A DNA stretch of 19,599 nucleotides from Bacteroidales bacterium UBA6229. GTDB lineage: Bacteria > Bacteroidota > Bacteroidia > Bacteroidales > F082. This document shows positions 7,974 to 15,181 of this stretch, piece by piece. The notes under the pieces are model-generated. The model ran no database searches and was not told the DNA's origin. It was given only the letters and a program-made list of their open reading frames with translations. The DNA is taken from assembly GCA_002440975.1 (NCBI GenBank), contig DJWN01000055.1, positions 8,490-28,088 on the forward strand, written 5' to 3'. Numbering within the stretch: position 1 is the first letter of the stretch; each line of letters begins with the position of its first letter. The position numbers and the translations under genes were made by a program.

Positions 7974-10472
7974 ATGACTGCCGAAACGCGTATTACACTA
8001 TTTGCGGATGTCGTTATTCCGCTGGCTGTTCCCGAAACTTTTACCTATCGCATTCCTTTTGTGCTTAATGGTCAGGTTGCTGTTGGGATGCGCGTTATCG
8101 TTCAGTTTGGCCGAAAAAAAGTAATTGCAGGCATAATCAGCAGGCTTCATGAAGAAATCCCAAAGGGTTTTAGTCCAAAATACATTCTTGATTTGCTGGA
8201 TGAAAGACCTGTAGTTGTTGAAAAGCAGCTTCAGTTTTGGAAATGGATGAAGGAGTATTACCTCTGTAATCTCGGTGAGGTAATGCAGGCTGCAATGCCA
8301 TCTGCACTTAAACTCAGCAGCGAGACCATGATTCAGTTATCAGATCAATATGTCACTGATAAGCATCAGCTGAATGAAAATGAATTTTTGATTATTGAAG
8401 CCTTGGAATTACAGCAGAAAATCACGCTTTCGGAAGTTAGTAAGATTCTTGGTATTCAGAAAGTAATGCCCATAATTCGCAATTTGATCGATCGTGGTTT
8501 GCTTGTTACCGAAGAAGAGTTAAAGGAAAAATACCAACAGAAGAGAGAAACTGTAGTAAGTTTAAGTAAAGAATTTCACGACGACATTGCTCTGCAGAAG
8601 CTGATGAGTCAGCTTGAAAAAAGAGCCTACAAGCAATTGGAACTGTTGCTTTCTTATCTGAGTATGGCACCCTTAGGTGGAAGTGTTACTGAGGTTTCTT
8701 CAGCGATTTTGCTCAAAAAAGCCAATGCTTCTCATGCCCAACTTAAGGCACTTGCCGATAAAGGTGTTTTTACGCAAGCTAAAAAAGTGATAAGCCGGAT
8801 CGATCAATATATGGCTGATCTTCAGCCAGATGATATAGAACTAACCCCGGCACAGCTTTTGGCTTTGGACGAAATAAAAACACAAATCGCTGAAAAAAAC
8901 GTTGTTCTGCTACATGGCATCACGTCGAGTGGAAAAACAGAGTTGTATATCAAGCTGATAAATGAAAATCTGAAGCAAGGCAAACAGATTTTATATTTAT
9001 TGCCTGAGATTGCGCTTACAACACAGATTATTCAGCGTTTGAAGCGTTATTTTGGCGAAAGTTTGGGTGTTTACCATTCGCGCTATAATATGCACGAACG
9101 TGCAGAAATCTGGCAAAAGGTTTTGCAATATGATGTTCATGACCAGGAGTCAGAGCATCAATTGATTATCGGTCCTCGTTCGGCTTTGTTTTTGCCTTTT
9201 CAAAATCTGGGATTAATTATTGTGGATGAAGAGCATGATCAATCTTATAAACAGTATGACCCGGCTCCGCGCTATCATGCCCGCGATGCAGCCCTTGTTT
9301 TAGCTAGAATGCATGGTGCCAAAGTGCTGCTTGGTTCGGCCACGCCATCTTTTGAGTCGTATTTCAATGCCAAAAACGGGAAGTTTGGCCTTGTGAAACT
9401 GATGGTACGTTTTGGCGGAATAGAGCTTCCTGAGATAGAAATCGTTAACCTGAGAGAGGAGAAAAAGCGTAAGACCATGCAATCGCATTTCAGCCGTCCG
9501 CTGATGGAAGAAATTAAAACTGCCATTGAGCATAAAGAGCAGGTGATCCTTTTTCAGAACAGAAGGGGCTTTGCACTCCGACTTGAATGTGAGGCCTGCA
9601 ATTGGGTGCCAGAATGTCGTCATTGCGATGTGAGTTTGATTTATCACAAGCATCAGCGGCTGTTGCGCTGTCATTATTGCGGCTTTGCGATGGAAGTTCC
9701 GGCCGAATGCCCCAATTGCCAAAGTACAGCTTTGAAGATGCATGGTTTTGGAACCGAGAAAGTACAGGAAGAATTGCAGCTATTGATGCCAGATGCCCGA
9801 ATCAGCCGGCTCGATCTGGATACCACCAGAAGTAAATTCGGGTTTCAGCAGATTATTGAGGCTTTCGAGAAACATGAAACAGACATTTTGACCGGAACGC
9901 AAATGGTTACCAAAGGCCTGGATTTTGATAGTGTGCGTATTGTAGGGATTTTAAATGCCGACAATATGCTCTCTTATCCTGATTTCAGAGCACACGAACG
10001 AAGTTTTCAACTGATGGCACAGGTGGCTGGTCGTGCCGGACGAAAAGGTAAGAGAGGTAAAGTCCTGATACAAACCCACCAACCACATCATCTTCTCCTT
10101 CAGGATGTTGTGCATAATAATTATGAAGCACTTTACGAACGACTTATGGCAATTCGTCAGGAGTATCATTATCCTCCTTTTTACAGGTTGATTTTAATAC
10201 GACTGAAGCATCGCGACCAGTACAAACTCAATATGGCTGCAAATGATTTAGCCGTTTCGCTGCGAAAAGATTTTGCCGAGCAGGTGCTTGGACCTGAGTT
10301 TCCGATGGTGTCGAGGATCCGTAGCTTGTACATCAAACAGATTTTGATTAAGTTCGACAGAAGGCAGCATTCGGGTAAGATAAAAGAGATGCTGATGAGT
10401 AAATTGCTGGCATTTAATGCCAATCCCGAACACAAATCATTGATCATTCAACTTGATGTTGATCCACAGTGA
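7974..10472 (+). CDS. priA: Primosomal protein N' (replication restart helicase PriA)
   Basis: PriA binds stalled or abandoned replication forks, unwinds the lagging-strand arm with 3'-5' polarity and reloads the replicative helicase. The 832-residue product has the whole family architecture. The N-terminal DNA-binding domain runs about 1-105 (V-x-x-P-L-x-x-x-F-T-Y-R-I-P, G-x-R-V-I-V-x-F-G-R-K). A helicase core carries Walker A GITSSGKT (315-322), DEEH (418-421) and GSATPSFES. Eight zinc-binding cysteines are present (539, 542, 548, 551, 566, 569, 579, 582), followed by GTQMVTKGLDFD and VAGRAGRKGKRG. Length is slightly above the E. coli protein (732) because of an inserted region around 120-280, as in other Bacteroidota. 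The ATG at 7974 sits next to the conserved N terminus. A one-mismatch -7 box, TAACTTCG, lies at 7942. Confidence 0.98.
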   Translation: MTAETRITLFADVVIPLAVPETFTYRIPFVLNGQVAVGMRVIVQFGRKKVIAGIISRLHEEIPKGFSPKYILDLLDERPVVVEKQLQFWKWMKEYYLCNLGEVMQAAMPSALKLSSETMIQLSDQYVTDKHQLNENEFLIIEALELQQKITLSEVSKILGIQKVMPIIRNLIDRGLLVTEEELKEKYQQKRETVVSLSKEFHDDIALQKLMSQLEKRAYKQLELLLSYLSMAPLGGSVTEVSSAILLKKANASHAQLKALADKGVFTQAKKVISRIDQYMADLQPDDIELTPAQLLALDEIKTQIAEKNVVLLHGITSSGKTELYIKLINENLKQGKQILYLLPEIALTTQIIQRLKRYFGESLGVYHSRYNMHERAEIWQKVLQYDVHDQESEHQLIIGPRSALFLPFQNLGLIIVDEEHDQSYKQYDPAPRYHARDAALVLARMHGAKVLLGSATPSFESYFNAKNGKFGLVKLMVRFGGIELPEIEIVNLREEKKRKTMQSHFSRPLMEEIKTAIEHKEQVILFQNRRGFALRLECEACNWVPECRHCDVSLIYHKHQRLLRCHYCGFAMEVPAECPNCQSTALKMHGFGTEKVQEELQLLMPDARISRLDLDTTRSKFGFQQIIEAFEKHETDILTGTQMVTKGLDFDSVRIVGILNADNMLSYPDFRAHERSFQLMAQVAGRAGRKGKRGKVLIQTHQPHHLLLQDVVHNNYEALYERLMAIRQEYHYPPFYRLILIRLKHRDQYKLNMAANDLAVSLRKDFAEQVLGPEFPMVSRIRSLYIKQILIKFDRRQHSGKIKEMLMSKLLAFNANPEHKSLIIQLDVDPQ

Positions 10473-10557
10473 GAAGCCTGCCAGACATTTGAATGATATA
10501 AGGATTTATACACCAGGTGAATCATCACTACCGATAACTTATTTCTTATGTTTTTTT

Positions 10558-10578
10558 AAGTATTTTCCAATACTTTTG
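10558..10578 (+). promoter_or_regulatory. Candidate -7 promoter element overlapping a small hairpin, upstream of the receptor gene
   Basis: TACTTTTG (10571-10578) exactly matches TAnnTTTG and lies 159 bp before the receptor start. It overlaps the right arm of a perfect 7-bp inverted repeat, AAGTATT (10558-10564) and AATACTT (10569-10575), loop TTCC. Either the octamer is a promoter with a leader of about 150 bases, or the hairpin plus the T-rich tract after it is a weak terminator for priA. The -33 region has no clear TTG. Confidence 0.35.
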
Positions 10579-10673
10579 GCTTCTTTTTTGTTTGTTAAAC
10601 TAATACGCTGAAAAAATGAGTTTTCGGACTCGAAATCAAAATTTTCTGGCATTTCTTAAGGCAGTAGGTCGCT

Positions 10674-10693
10674 TTAAAATCAGTTGATTTTAA
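10674..10693. repeat. 20-bp dyad (possible operator or leader hairpin) before the receptor gene
   Basis: TTAAAATCA (10674-10682) and TGATTTTAA (10685-10693) are perfect reverse complements separated only by GT. With a single T bulge, the symmetry extends to GC/GC pairs at 10671-10672 and 10694-10695. It ends 44 bp before the start codon at 10738. The tight spacing favours a protein-binding dyad over an RNA hairpin, although in a long leader it could fold. The 265-bp gap between priA and the receptor gene otherwise holds only the candidate promoter/hairpin at 10558. Confidence 0.5.
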
Positions 10694-10737
10694 GCTTATG
10701 CTTTAATAATCATTATGTTGTAACTCAATTGTAGGGT

Positions 10738-13200
10738 ATGAATTTTAAAAATGTAATGAATAAAATTAAGATTAGCTTTCTGCTGATATTTCTGAGTTTT
10801 ATTTCTGGTGTGGTAATAGCAGAAGTTCCTGCTGAAAAGGATAGTGGTGTGAAGGGAAAAGTAGTTGATCGTCAAACAAACCGGGTGGTCGAGTATGCTA
10901 CGATTATGGTTTATCGTTCTGCTGATTCAAGTTTTGTGGAGGGAGGAATTACGGATGAAAAGGGCAGCTTTCAACTGAAATTGAAGCCTGATGCGTATTA
11001 TCTTACGGTGCAATTTTTAGGTTATCAAACTGTTGTTGTTGACGCATTTGAGGTAGATCGTGGAAAAAGTTTTTACGATTTGGGACGCTTGATGATTGCA
11101 CCTGACAATGCTTTGCTTGATGAGGTAGAAATTGTGGCAGAGAAAAGTACGGTTGAAATGACTTTGGATAAGCGGGTTTTTAATATTGGAAAGGATTTGA
11201 GTTCAACTGCCGGAAATGCGATTGAAGTACTCGAAAATATTCCGTCCGTAACGGTTGATATCGAAGGTAATGTGAGTTTAAGAGGTGATGAAGGTGTGAG
11301 GATTTTGGTTGATGGAAAAGTATCAGGGCTTGCCGGAATCAACAGCCGGGATGCTTTGCGGAGTTTGCAGGCTGATATGATTGAGCGGATTGAAGTTGTA
11401 ACCAACCCATCGGTACGTTATGATGCCGAAGGCACATCCGGAATCATCAATATCGTTTTGAAAAAAGATCGCCGGAACGGTTTTCATGGTTCTGTCGATG
11501 TTAATGCCGGCCATCCTTTGCAATATGGACTTGGGATTAATACGAACTACCGTTTGAACAAAGTAAATTTCTTTGTGAATTATGCCCTGAATTATCGCGA
11601 AAGGCTGGGTTCGGGAAACTACCGAAGGGATTTTTTCAGACCAGATGGGACGCATACCACCTTGCAGGATTCCGAGCGCAACAGGAAGGGTTTGAGTAAT
11701 ATGATTCGTACCGGAGCCGAGTATTTTCTTACACCCAACGATGTGCTTACCTTTAGCCTGATGTATCGTTATTCTGATCAAAAGAACAAATCTACCATAA
11801 CATACCGCGACTTTGAACCGGAGAATGTTTTTATAGGTTCGAGTGAACGTGTTGATAATGAAACAGAAACAGATCCTAACCTGGAATATGCTTTGAATTA
11901 TAAAAAGGATTTCGGGAAGGAAGATCACAGCCTTTCGGCTAATATTCGCTATTTTGATAATTCGGAAACTGAAAAATCTGATATCACCGAGACCATTAGT
12001 CCGGTTGAAGCAGCCATGAGTCAATTATTTCAGAAAATCGAAAATCGCGAGCAGGAATCTAATTTTCAGGCTCAGATCGATTATGTTCACCCGTTCAACA
12101 AAAATTCTAAGTTTGAAGTGGGAGCCAAATACGAGCAACGTGAGATTGACAATAATTACATTGTTGAGGAAATGAACGACCAAGGTGAATACATGAATCT
12201 GCCTGAATACACAAATCGATTTATCTATGACGAAAAGGTACTGGCTGCATACGCACTTTTCGGAAATGAAGTGGGAAGATACTCGTATCAGCTTGGCCTG
12301 CGGTCAGAATATTCTGATATCTCAACCCTGCTGCAGCAAACCGATGAATCAAACACCCAAAATTATTTTAATCTGTTTCCCAGCGCACACCTTAATTATA
12401 AACTTACCGAAAACGATCAGGTGCAGCTTAGTTATAGCAGACGAATCCGTCGTCCGGGCTTTTGGCAGCTTAATCCATTCAGATCGTTTGCCGATAACAG
12501 AAATATACACACCGGAAACCCAAATTTGAAACCAATCTATACGAACAGCTACGAGCTTGGTTACCTGAGATATTGGGACAAGGCCAGCTTGAATTTCAAT
12601 ACCTATTATCGTTATAGCACCGACGTTTTTCAGCGAATTGAAACAGTTGATACGTCCGGGATTACCTATACCGGACCGGTTAATTTTGCAAAAAACGACA
12701 GCTATGGACTTGAATTGATTGGTAATGTAAGCCTTTATAAATGGTGGAACATCAACGGAAGCATGAATTTTTACCGTTCAATGACTGAGGGTGAAGCCAA
12801 TGAAATTGAGTATAATACAGATTACATTACCCTCACTGGAAGGGTGATGAACAAATTTACCATTCAACGGGGTTTCGATGCACAGTTGTCACTCAATTTC
12901 CGGGGACCGATGGATATGCCACAAGGAACCAGACAAGCCACCTGGTCAGCTGATCTTGGTGCAAGTAAGGATATCTTCAAAGGAAAAGGAACCCTTACGC
13001 TTAGTGTTCGGGATATGTTTGGAACACGTCGCGGGGCTTTTGAAACCTTAACCGATGATTTCTATACCAAGAGCGAATTCAGGTGGAGCACTACGACAAT
13101 TACACTGAACTTTAATTACAGAATCAATCAGCAGAAGAAAAAAGGTCAGCCCGAAAGGGGAGGAGACGGACAGCAGATGGAAGAAGGAATAGAGTTTTAA
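10738..13200 (+). CDS. TonB-dependent receptor-like outer membrane protein (outer membrane beta-barrel family)
   Basis: This 820-residue outer-membrane protein has a signal peptide (hydrophobic about 11-28, probable cleavage after VIA). A carboxypeptidase-regulatory-like beta-sandwich follows (about 38-118; GKVVDRQTNRVVEYATIMVY and GSFQLKLKPDAYYLTVQFLGY). The plug domain covers about 138-245 (ENIPSVTVDIEGNVSLRG, VRILVDGK, IERIEVVTNPSVRYDAEGTSGIINIVLKK). The rest is beta-barrel, with SYSRRIRRPGFWQLNPF and GNPNLKP, characteristic of the outer membrane beta-barrel (OMP_b-brl_3) family. The C terminus is a short Lys/Gln/Gly-rich tail ending in GIEF. No susD-like partner is adjacent, so it is not a typical glycan-uptake (PUL) SusC; the substrate cannot be told. 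A second Met at residue 7 is an alternative start. It converges with the ftsB-like gene 45 bp downstream. Confidence 0.92.
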   Translation: MNFKNVMNKIKISFLLIFLSFISGVVIAEVPAEKDSGVKGKVVDRQTNRVVEYATIMVYRSADSSFVEGGITDEKGSFQLKLKPDAYYLTVQFLGYQTVVVDAFEVDRGKSFYDLGRLMIAPDNALLDEVEIVAEKSTVEMTLDKRVFNIGKDLSSTAGNAIEVLENIPSVTVDIEGNVSLRGDEGVRILVDGKVSGLAGINSRDALRSLQADMIERIEVVTNPSVRYDAEGTSGIINIVLKKDRRNGFHGSVDVNAGHPLQYGLGINTNYRLNKVNFFVNYALNYRERLGSGNYRRDFFRPDGTHTTLQDSERNRKGLSNMIRTGAEYFLTPNDVLTFSLMYRYSDQKNKSTITYRDFEPENVFIGSSERVDNETETDPNLEYALNYKKDFGKEDHSLSANIRYFDNSETEKSDITETISPVEAAMSQLFQKIENREQESNFQAQIDYVHPFNKNSKFEVGAKYEQREIDNNYIVEEMNDQGEYMNLPEYTNRFIYDEKVLAAYALFGNEVGRYSYQLGLRSEYSDISTLLQQTDESNTQNYFNLFPSAHLNYKLTENDQVQLSYSRRIRRPGFWQLNPFRSFADNRNIHTGNPNLKPIYTNSYELGYLRYWDKASLNFNTYYRYSTDVFQRIETVDTSGITYTGPVNFAKNDSYGLELIGNVSLYKWWNINGSMNFYRSMTEGEANEIEYNTDYITLTGRVMNKFTIQRGFDAQLSLNFRGPMDMPQGTRQATWSADLGASKDIFKGKGTLTLSVRDMFGTRRGAFETLTDDFYTKSEFRWSTTTITLNFNYRINQQKKKGQPERGGDGQQMEEGIEF

Positions 13201-13245
13201 CCGGACTGAATGGGGTTTGGAATTTGAAAGCTATTATAGTATAAG

Positions 13246-13524
13246 TTATTCTTTTACAATTACATACACCACTTCATTATCGCGCTTCATTAAATATTTT
13301 TCGCGTGCATATTTTTCCAGTAAAATAGTATCACGTTCCAGAGCTTCGATGATATTTGTTTGGTTTTCAATTTCGGTAAGGTAATAAAGTTTTTGCGCTT
13401 CGAGGTTGGAAAGGTTTTTTTGTAGTTTGTATTGGTTAGTTACCCGATTTTGATCAAAAAATAACATCCACACCATAAAAAATACCAAGGTGTAAAAATA
13501 CTTGTTACGAAGTAAATGCTGCAT
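13246..13524 (-). CDS. FtsB/DivIC-family septum formation initiator
   Basis: This small bitopic division protein has a short N terminus (MQHLLRNK), one membrane helix (YFYTLVFFMVWMLFF, about 9-24), a periplasmic coiled coil (about 28-72) and the conserved end Y-A-R-E-K-Y-L-M-K-R-D-N-E-V-V-Y. This matches the FtsB/DivIC family (PF04977), whose members bridge FtsL and FtsQ/DivIB in the divisome. The frame is open to an upstream TTG at 13557 (103 residues). I prefer the ATG at 13524 (92 residues) because that TTG is part of a perfect -7 promoter octamer, so a transcript made from it would begin downstream of the TTG. The 11 extra residues look protein-like, so the longer form is not excluded. 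No partner division gene is adjacent. Confidence 0.88.
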   Translation of the reverse strand: MQHLLRNKYFYTLVFFMVWMLFFDQNRVTNQYKLQKNLSNLEAQKLYYLTEIENQTNIIEALERDTILLEKYAREKYLMKRDNEVVYVIVKE

Positions 13525-13554
13525 GGCTGCCCAGGATTTGAAATCAAATTTGTA

Positions 13555-13562
13555 CAAAGGTA
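13555..13562 (-). promoter_or_regulatory. Candidate -7 promoter element for the ftsB/divIC-like gene
   Basis: On the minus strand, 13562 to 13555 reads TACCTTTG, an exact TAnnTTTG match. It would start transcription near 13549, giving a leader of about 25 bases to the ATG at 13524. No clear -33 TTG is visible. It overlaps the alternative TTG start of the gene it would drive. Confidence 0.5.
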
Positions 13563-13626
13563 AAACTTGTTTAGCTCGTTTTGAGGTGTTTTAAAATAAA
13601 TATCCTCAATCTTTTGTTGATAAAGT

Positions 13627-14571
13627 TTAGTGCAAATCAATGCCTTTTACCATCAGCAGCATATGCTTTAACCCGGCCAGGATTTCAAGCATATATTCAT
13701 TGATGGCTTTCACGCTCCCTGGAAGAACGAACACCAGACTTTCACCCATTTTTCCGGCAATGCTTCTGCTGAGCAGGGCCTGCGGTTTTTCACTTCCATA
13801 TTTCAACCTGATATGTTCCATCAGGCCGGGAATTTCCATATCAAGATGTTTTTTTACCACATCAGGTGTAAAATCCCGCGGTCCTATTCCTGTTCCACCA
13901 GTTGTAAAAACCAGGTCAAAATTTTGATTTACAGCCTGTTTGAGTAGGTCATCAAGCTGTGTAGGTTCGTCAGGGATAAGTTTGGGTGTTAGCTCATAAT
14001 CCCAATTATTTATTCCAAAAAATGTTTGCAGTTTTTCTGCAATGGCTGGTCCGCTTTTGTCTTCATATTCACCCTGACTTGCTCTGTCTGACAGGGTGAT
14101 GACCATAACCTTAAAAACCTTGGGTAAGTAAAGCCCGGTGTCGCCTGCGCGTAAAACACCTTCTTTGATCACGCGGGCAAAAATTCCTTCTTTTGGCATA
14201 ACGCAATTTCCTACTTCCTTAAAGATAGCACAACTGCTGCCGTGGCATTTCTTCCCGATCTGTGTAACTTCCAACTCAACATCTCCAATCTGAAAACGGT
14301 CGAAAGGTGCTGTTTTGTATAGTATTAATCCTTCTGTGGTTATGTTTTCGGCAAACTCGCCATAAGCCAAAGGTCTTCCGGCTTCCAATTCAAATACTTT
14401 AAAGCTTTCTGTTCCCAGCAAGCTCACCATGCGATGCCAGCTTCCGGCGTGTGCATCGCCTGATATGCCTTTAAAAGTCAGCTTAATCTCATCAACGGCT
14501 TTTTTGATAGTTCCTTTTTGAGTTGATATATTGACAGAAACTATTTTGAAGGTTTTATTTTTTTCTTTCAT
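13627..14571 (-). CDS. MOSC domain / MogA-like molybdopterin adenylyltransferase fusion
   Basis: This 314-residue fusion acts in molybdenum cofactor metabolism. Residues about 8-148 form a MOSC domain (sulfur-carrier fold related to molybdenum cofactor sulfurases), with GISGDAHAG (35-43) and Cys109, Cys114 and Cys123 in a K-C-H-x-x-x-C-A-I-F context. Residues about 152-310 form a MoCF domain like MogA, which adenylylates molybdopterin before molybdate insertion. Its motifs include ITLSDRASQGEYEDKSGPA (158-176), FTTGGTGIGPRDFTP (222-236) and VFVLPGSVKA. The ATG at 14571 is the first plausible start, 22 bp downstream of an exact -7 octamer. No moa, moe or molybdoenzyme gene lies nearby. The gap of 55-100 bp to the ftsB-like gene and that gene's own promoter box suggest separate transcription. 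Such fusions are known, and I am confident of both domains. Confidence 0.92.
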   Translation of the reverse strand: MKEKNKTFKIVSVNISTQKGTIKKAVDEIKLTFKGISGDAHAGSWHRMVSLLGTESFKVFELEAGRPLAYGEFAENITTEGLILYKTAPFDRFQIGDVELEVTQIGKKCHGSSCAIFKEVGNCVMPKEGIFARVIKEGVLRAGDTGLYLPKVFKVMVITLSDRASQGEYEDKSGPAIAEKLQTFFGINNWDYELTPKLIPDEPTQLDDLLKQAVNQNFDLVFTTGGTGIGPRDFTPDVVKKHLDMEIPGLMEHIRLKYGSEKPQALLSRSIAGKMGESLVFVLPGSVKAINEYMLEILAGLKHMLLMVKGIDLH

Positions 14572-14593
14572 TTAGGTGTATGAAATATATGCA

Positions 14594-14601
14594 CAAAAGT
14601 A
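14594..14601 (-). promoter_or_regulatory. Candidate -7 promoter element for the MOSC-MogA gene
   Basis: On the minus strand, 14601 to 14594 reads TACTTTTG, an exact TAnnTTTG match, 22 bp before the start codon at 14571. The same 98-bp gap must also hold the divergent promoter of the DUF5362-type gene; a one-mismatch candidate, TAAATTTC, lies at 14603-14610 on the plus strand, almost back-to-back with it. Confidence 0.5.
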
Positions 14602-14669
14602 CTAAATTTCGCCTTTAATTCAGGATTTTGACCTGGGTTTAATCCTTTTATTAATCAAAAATTACTACT

Positions 14670-15062
14670 ATGGAAAATAGTCAACAGGATGAAATGATCA
14701 TTCGTGAAACCGTTCAGCCATTACAAAACGCAGCAGGCTGGATGAAATTTCTGGGTATTGTGTTAATTGTATATGGCGTATTGGTTGCCTTGAGCATTGT
14801 AGGTTTGCTTATTGCCTGGTTGCCGATTTGGTTGGGGGTTCTTCTTCTGAAGTCGTCAAAAAATGCGAGATCGGCTTATTTGAGTGGAAACAAATACGAT
14901 CTGATCGCTTCGTTGCGAAATGTTGGAAGCTATTTCACTATTTATGGAGTTCTTACTTTGATTGGACTCATATTTGGTATTGTCGCGATAATTGTGATGA
15001 TTGCCACCGGAGTATTTTTTGATCAGTTTGATAATATTTTTGATCAGCTGGAATATATGTAA
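14670..15062 (+). CDS. DUF5362-type small membrane protein
   Basis: This 130-residue integral membrane protein has a polar N terminus (about 1-22) and two hydrophobic hairpins: about 25-60 (WMKFLGIVLIVYGVLVALSIVGLLIAWLPIWLGVLLL) and about 85-117. The segment between them, S-S-K-N-A-R-S-A-Y-L-S-G-N-K-Y-D-L, is polar. The WLPIWLGVLLL stretch and the following paired helix resemble the DUF5362 family of Bacteroidota membrane proteins, which has no known function. It is a single gene, divergent from the MOSC-MogA gene and followed by a bidirectional terminator. No Shine-Dalgarno sequence is seen; the ATG at 14670 follows an A/T-rich leader. The domain assignment is from memory of the family pattern and is moderately sure; the membrane topology is clear. 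Confidence 0.75.
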   Translation: MENSQQDEMIIRETVQPLQNAAGWMKFLGIVLIVYGVLVALSIVGLLIAWLPIWLGVLLLKSSKNARSAYLSGNKYDLIASLRNVGSYFTIYGVLTLIGLIFGIVAIIVMIATGVFFDQFDNIFDQLEYM

Positions 15063-15130
15063 TCTGTACCTCTATTATTTCGCGGTAGTCAAATCAATTA
15101 GAATCCGGATTGATTTTCCTTTATAAACAA

Positions 15131-15160
15131 AAAAGCCGCCTTTGTTTTGAGGCGACTTTT
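15131..15160. terminator. Bidirectional intrinsic terminator between convergent genes
   Basis: AAAAG-C-CGCCT (15131-15141) pairs with AGGCG-A-CTTTT (15150-15160), with one C/A mismatch, around an 8-base loop. An A-run precedes it and a T-run ends it, so it can stop transcripts from the DUF5362-type gene on the plus strand and from the secreted BNR-repeat gene on the minus strand. Confidence 0.8.
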
Positions 15161-15181
15161 AACTTGCATGTTCGTAAGGGA

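Noticed and set aside
9300..9743. 147-codon minus-strand open frame inside priA
   Set aside because: It is antisense to the zinc-binding and helicase region of priA and shows no recognisable protein features.
10616..10687. 23-residue open frame between priA and the receptor gene (MSFRTRNQNF...)
   Set aside because: No ribosome-binding signal, no recognisable family, and its end lies inside the palindrome at 10674-10693; most likely chance.
11323..12024. 233-codon open frame on the minus strand inside the receptor gene
   Set aside because: It lies wholly opposite a clear TonB-dependent receptor coding sequence, lacks family features and reads as antisense shadow.
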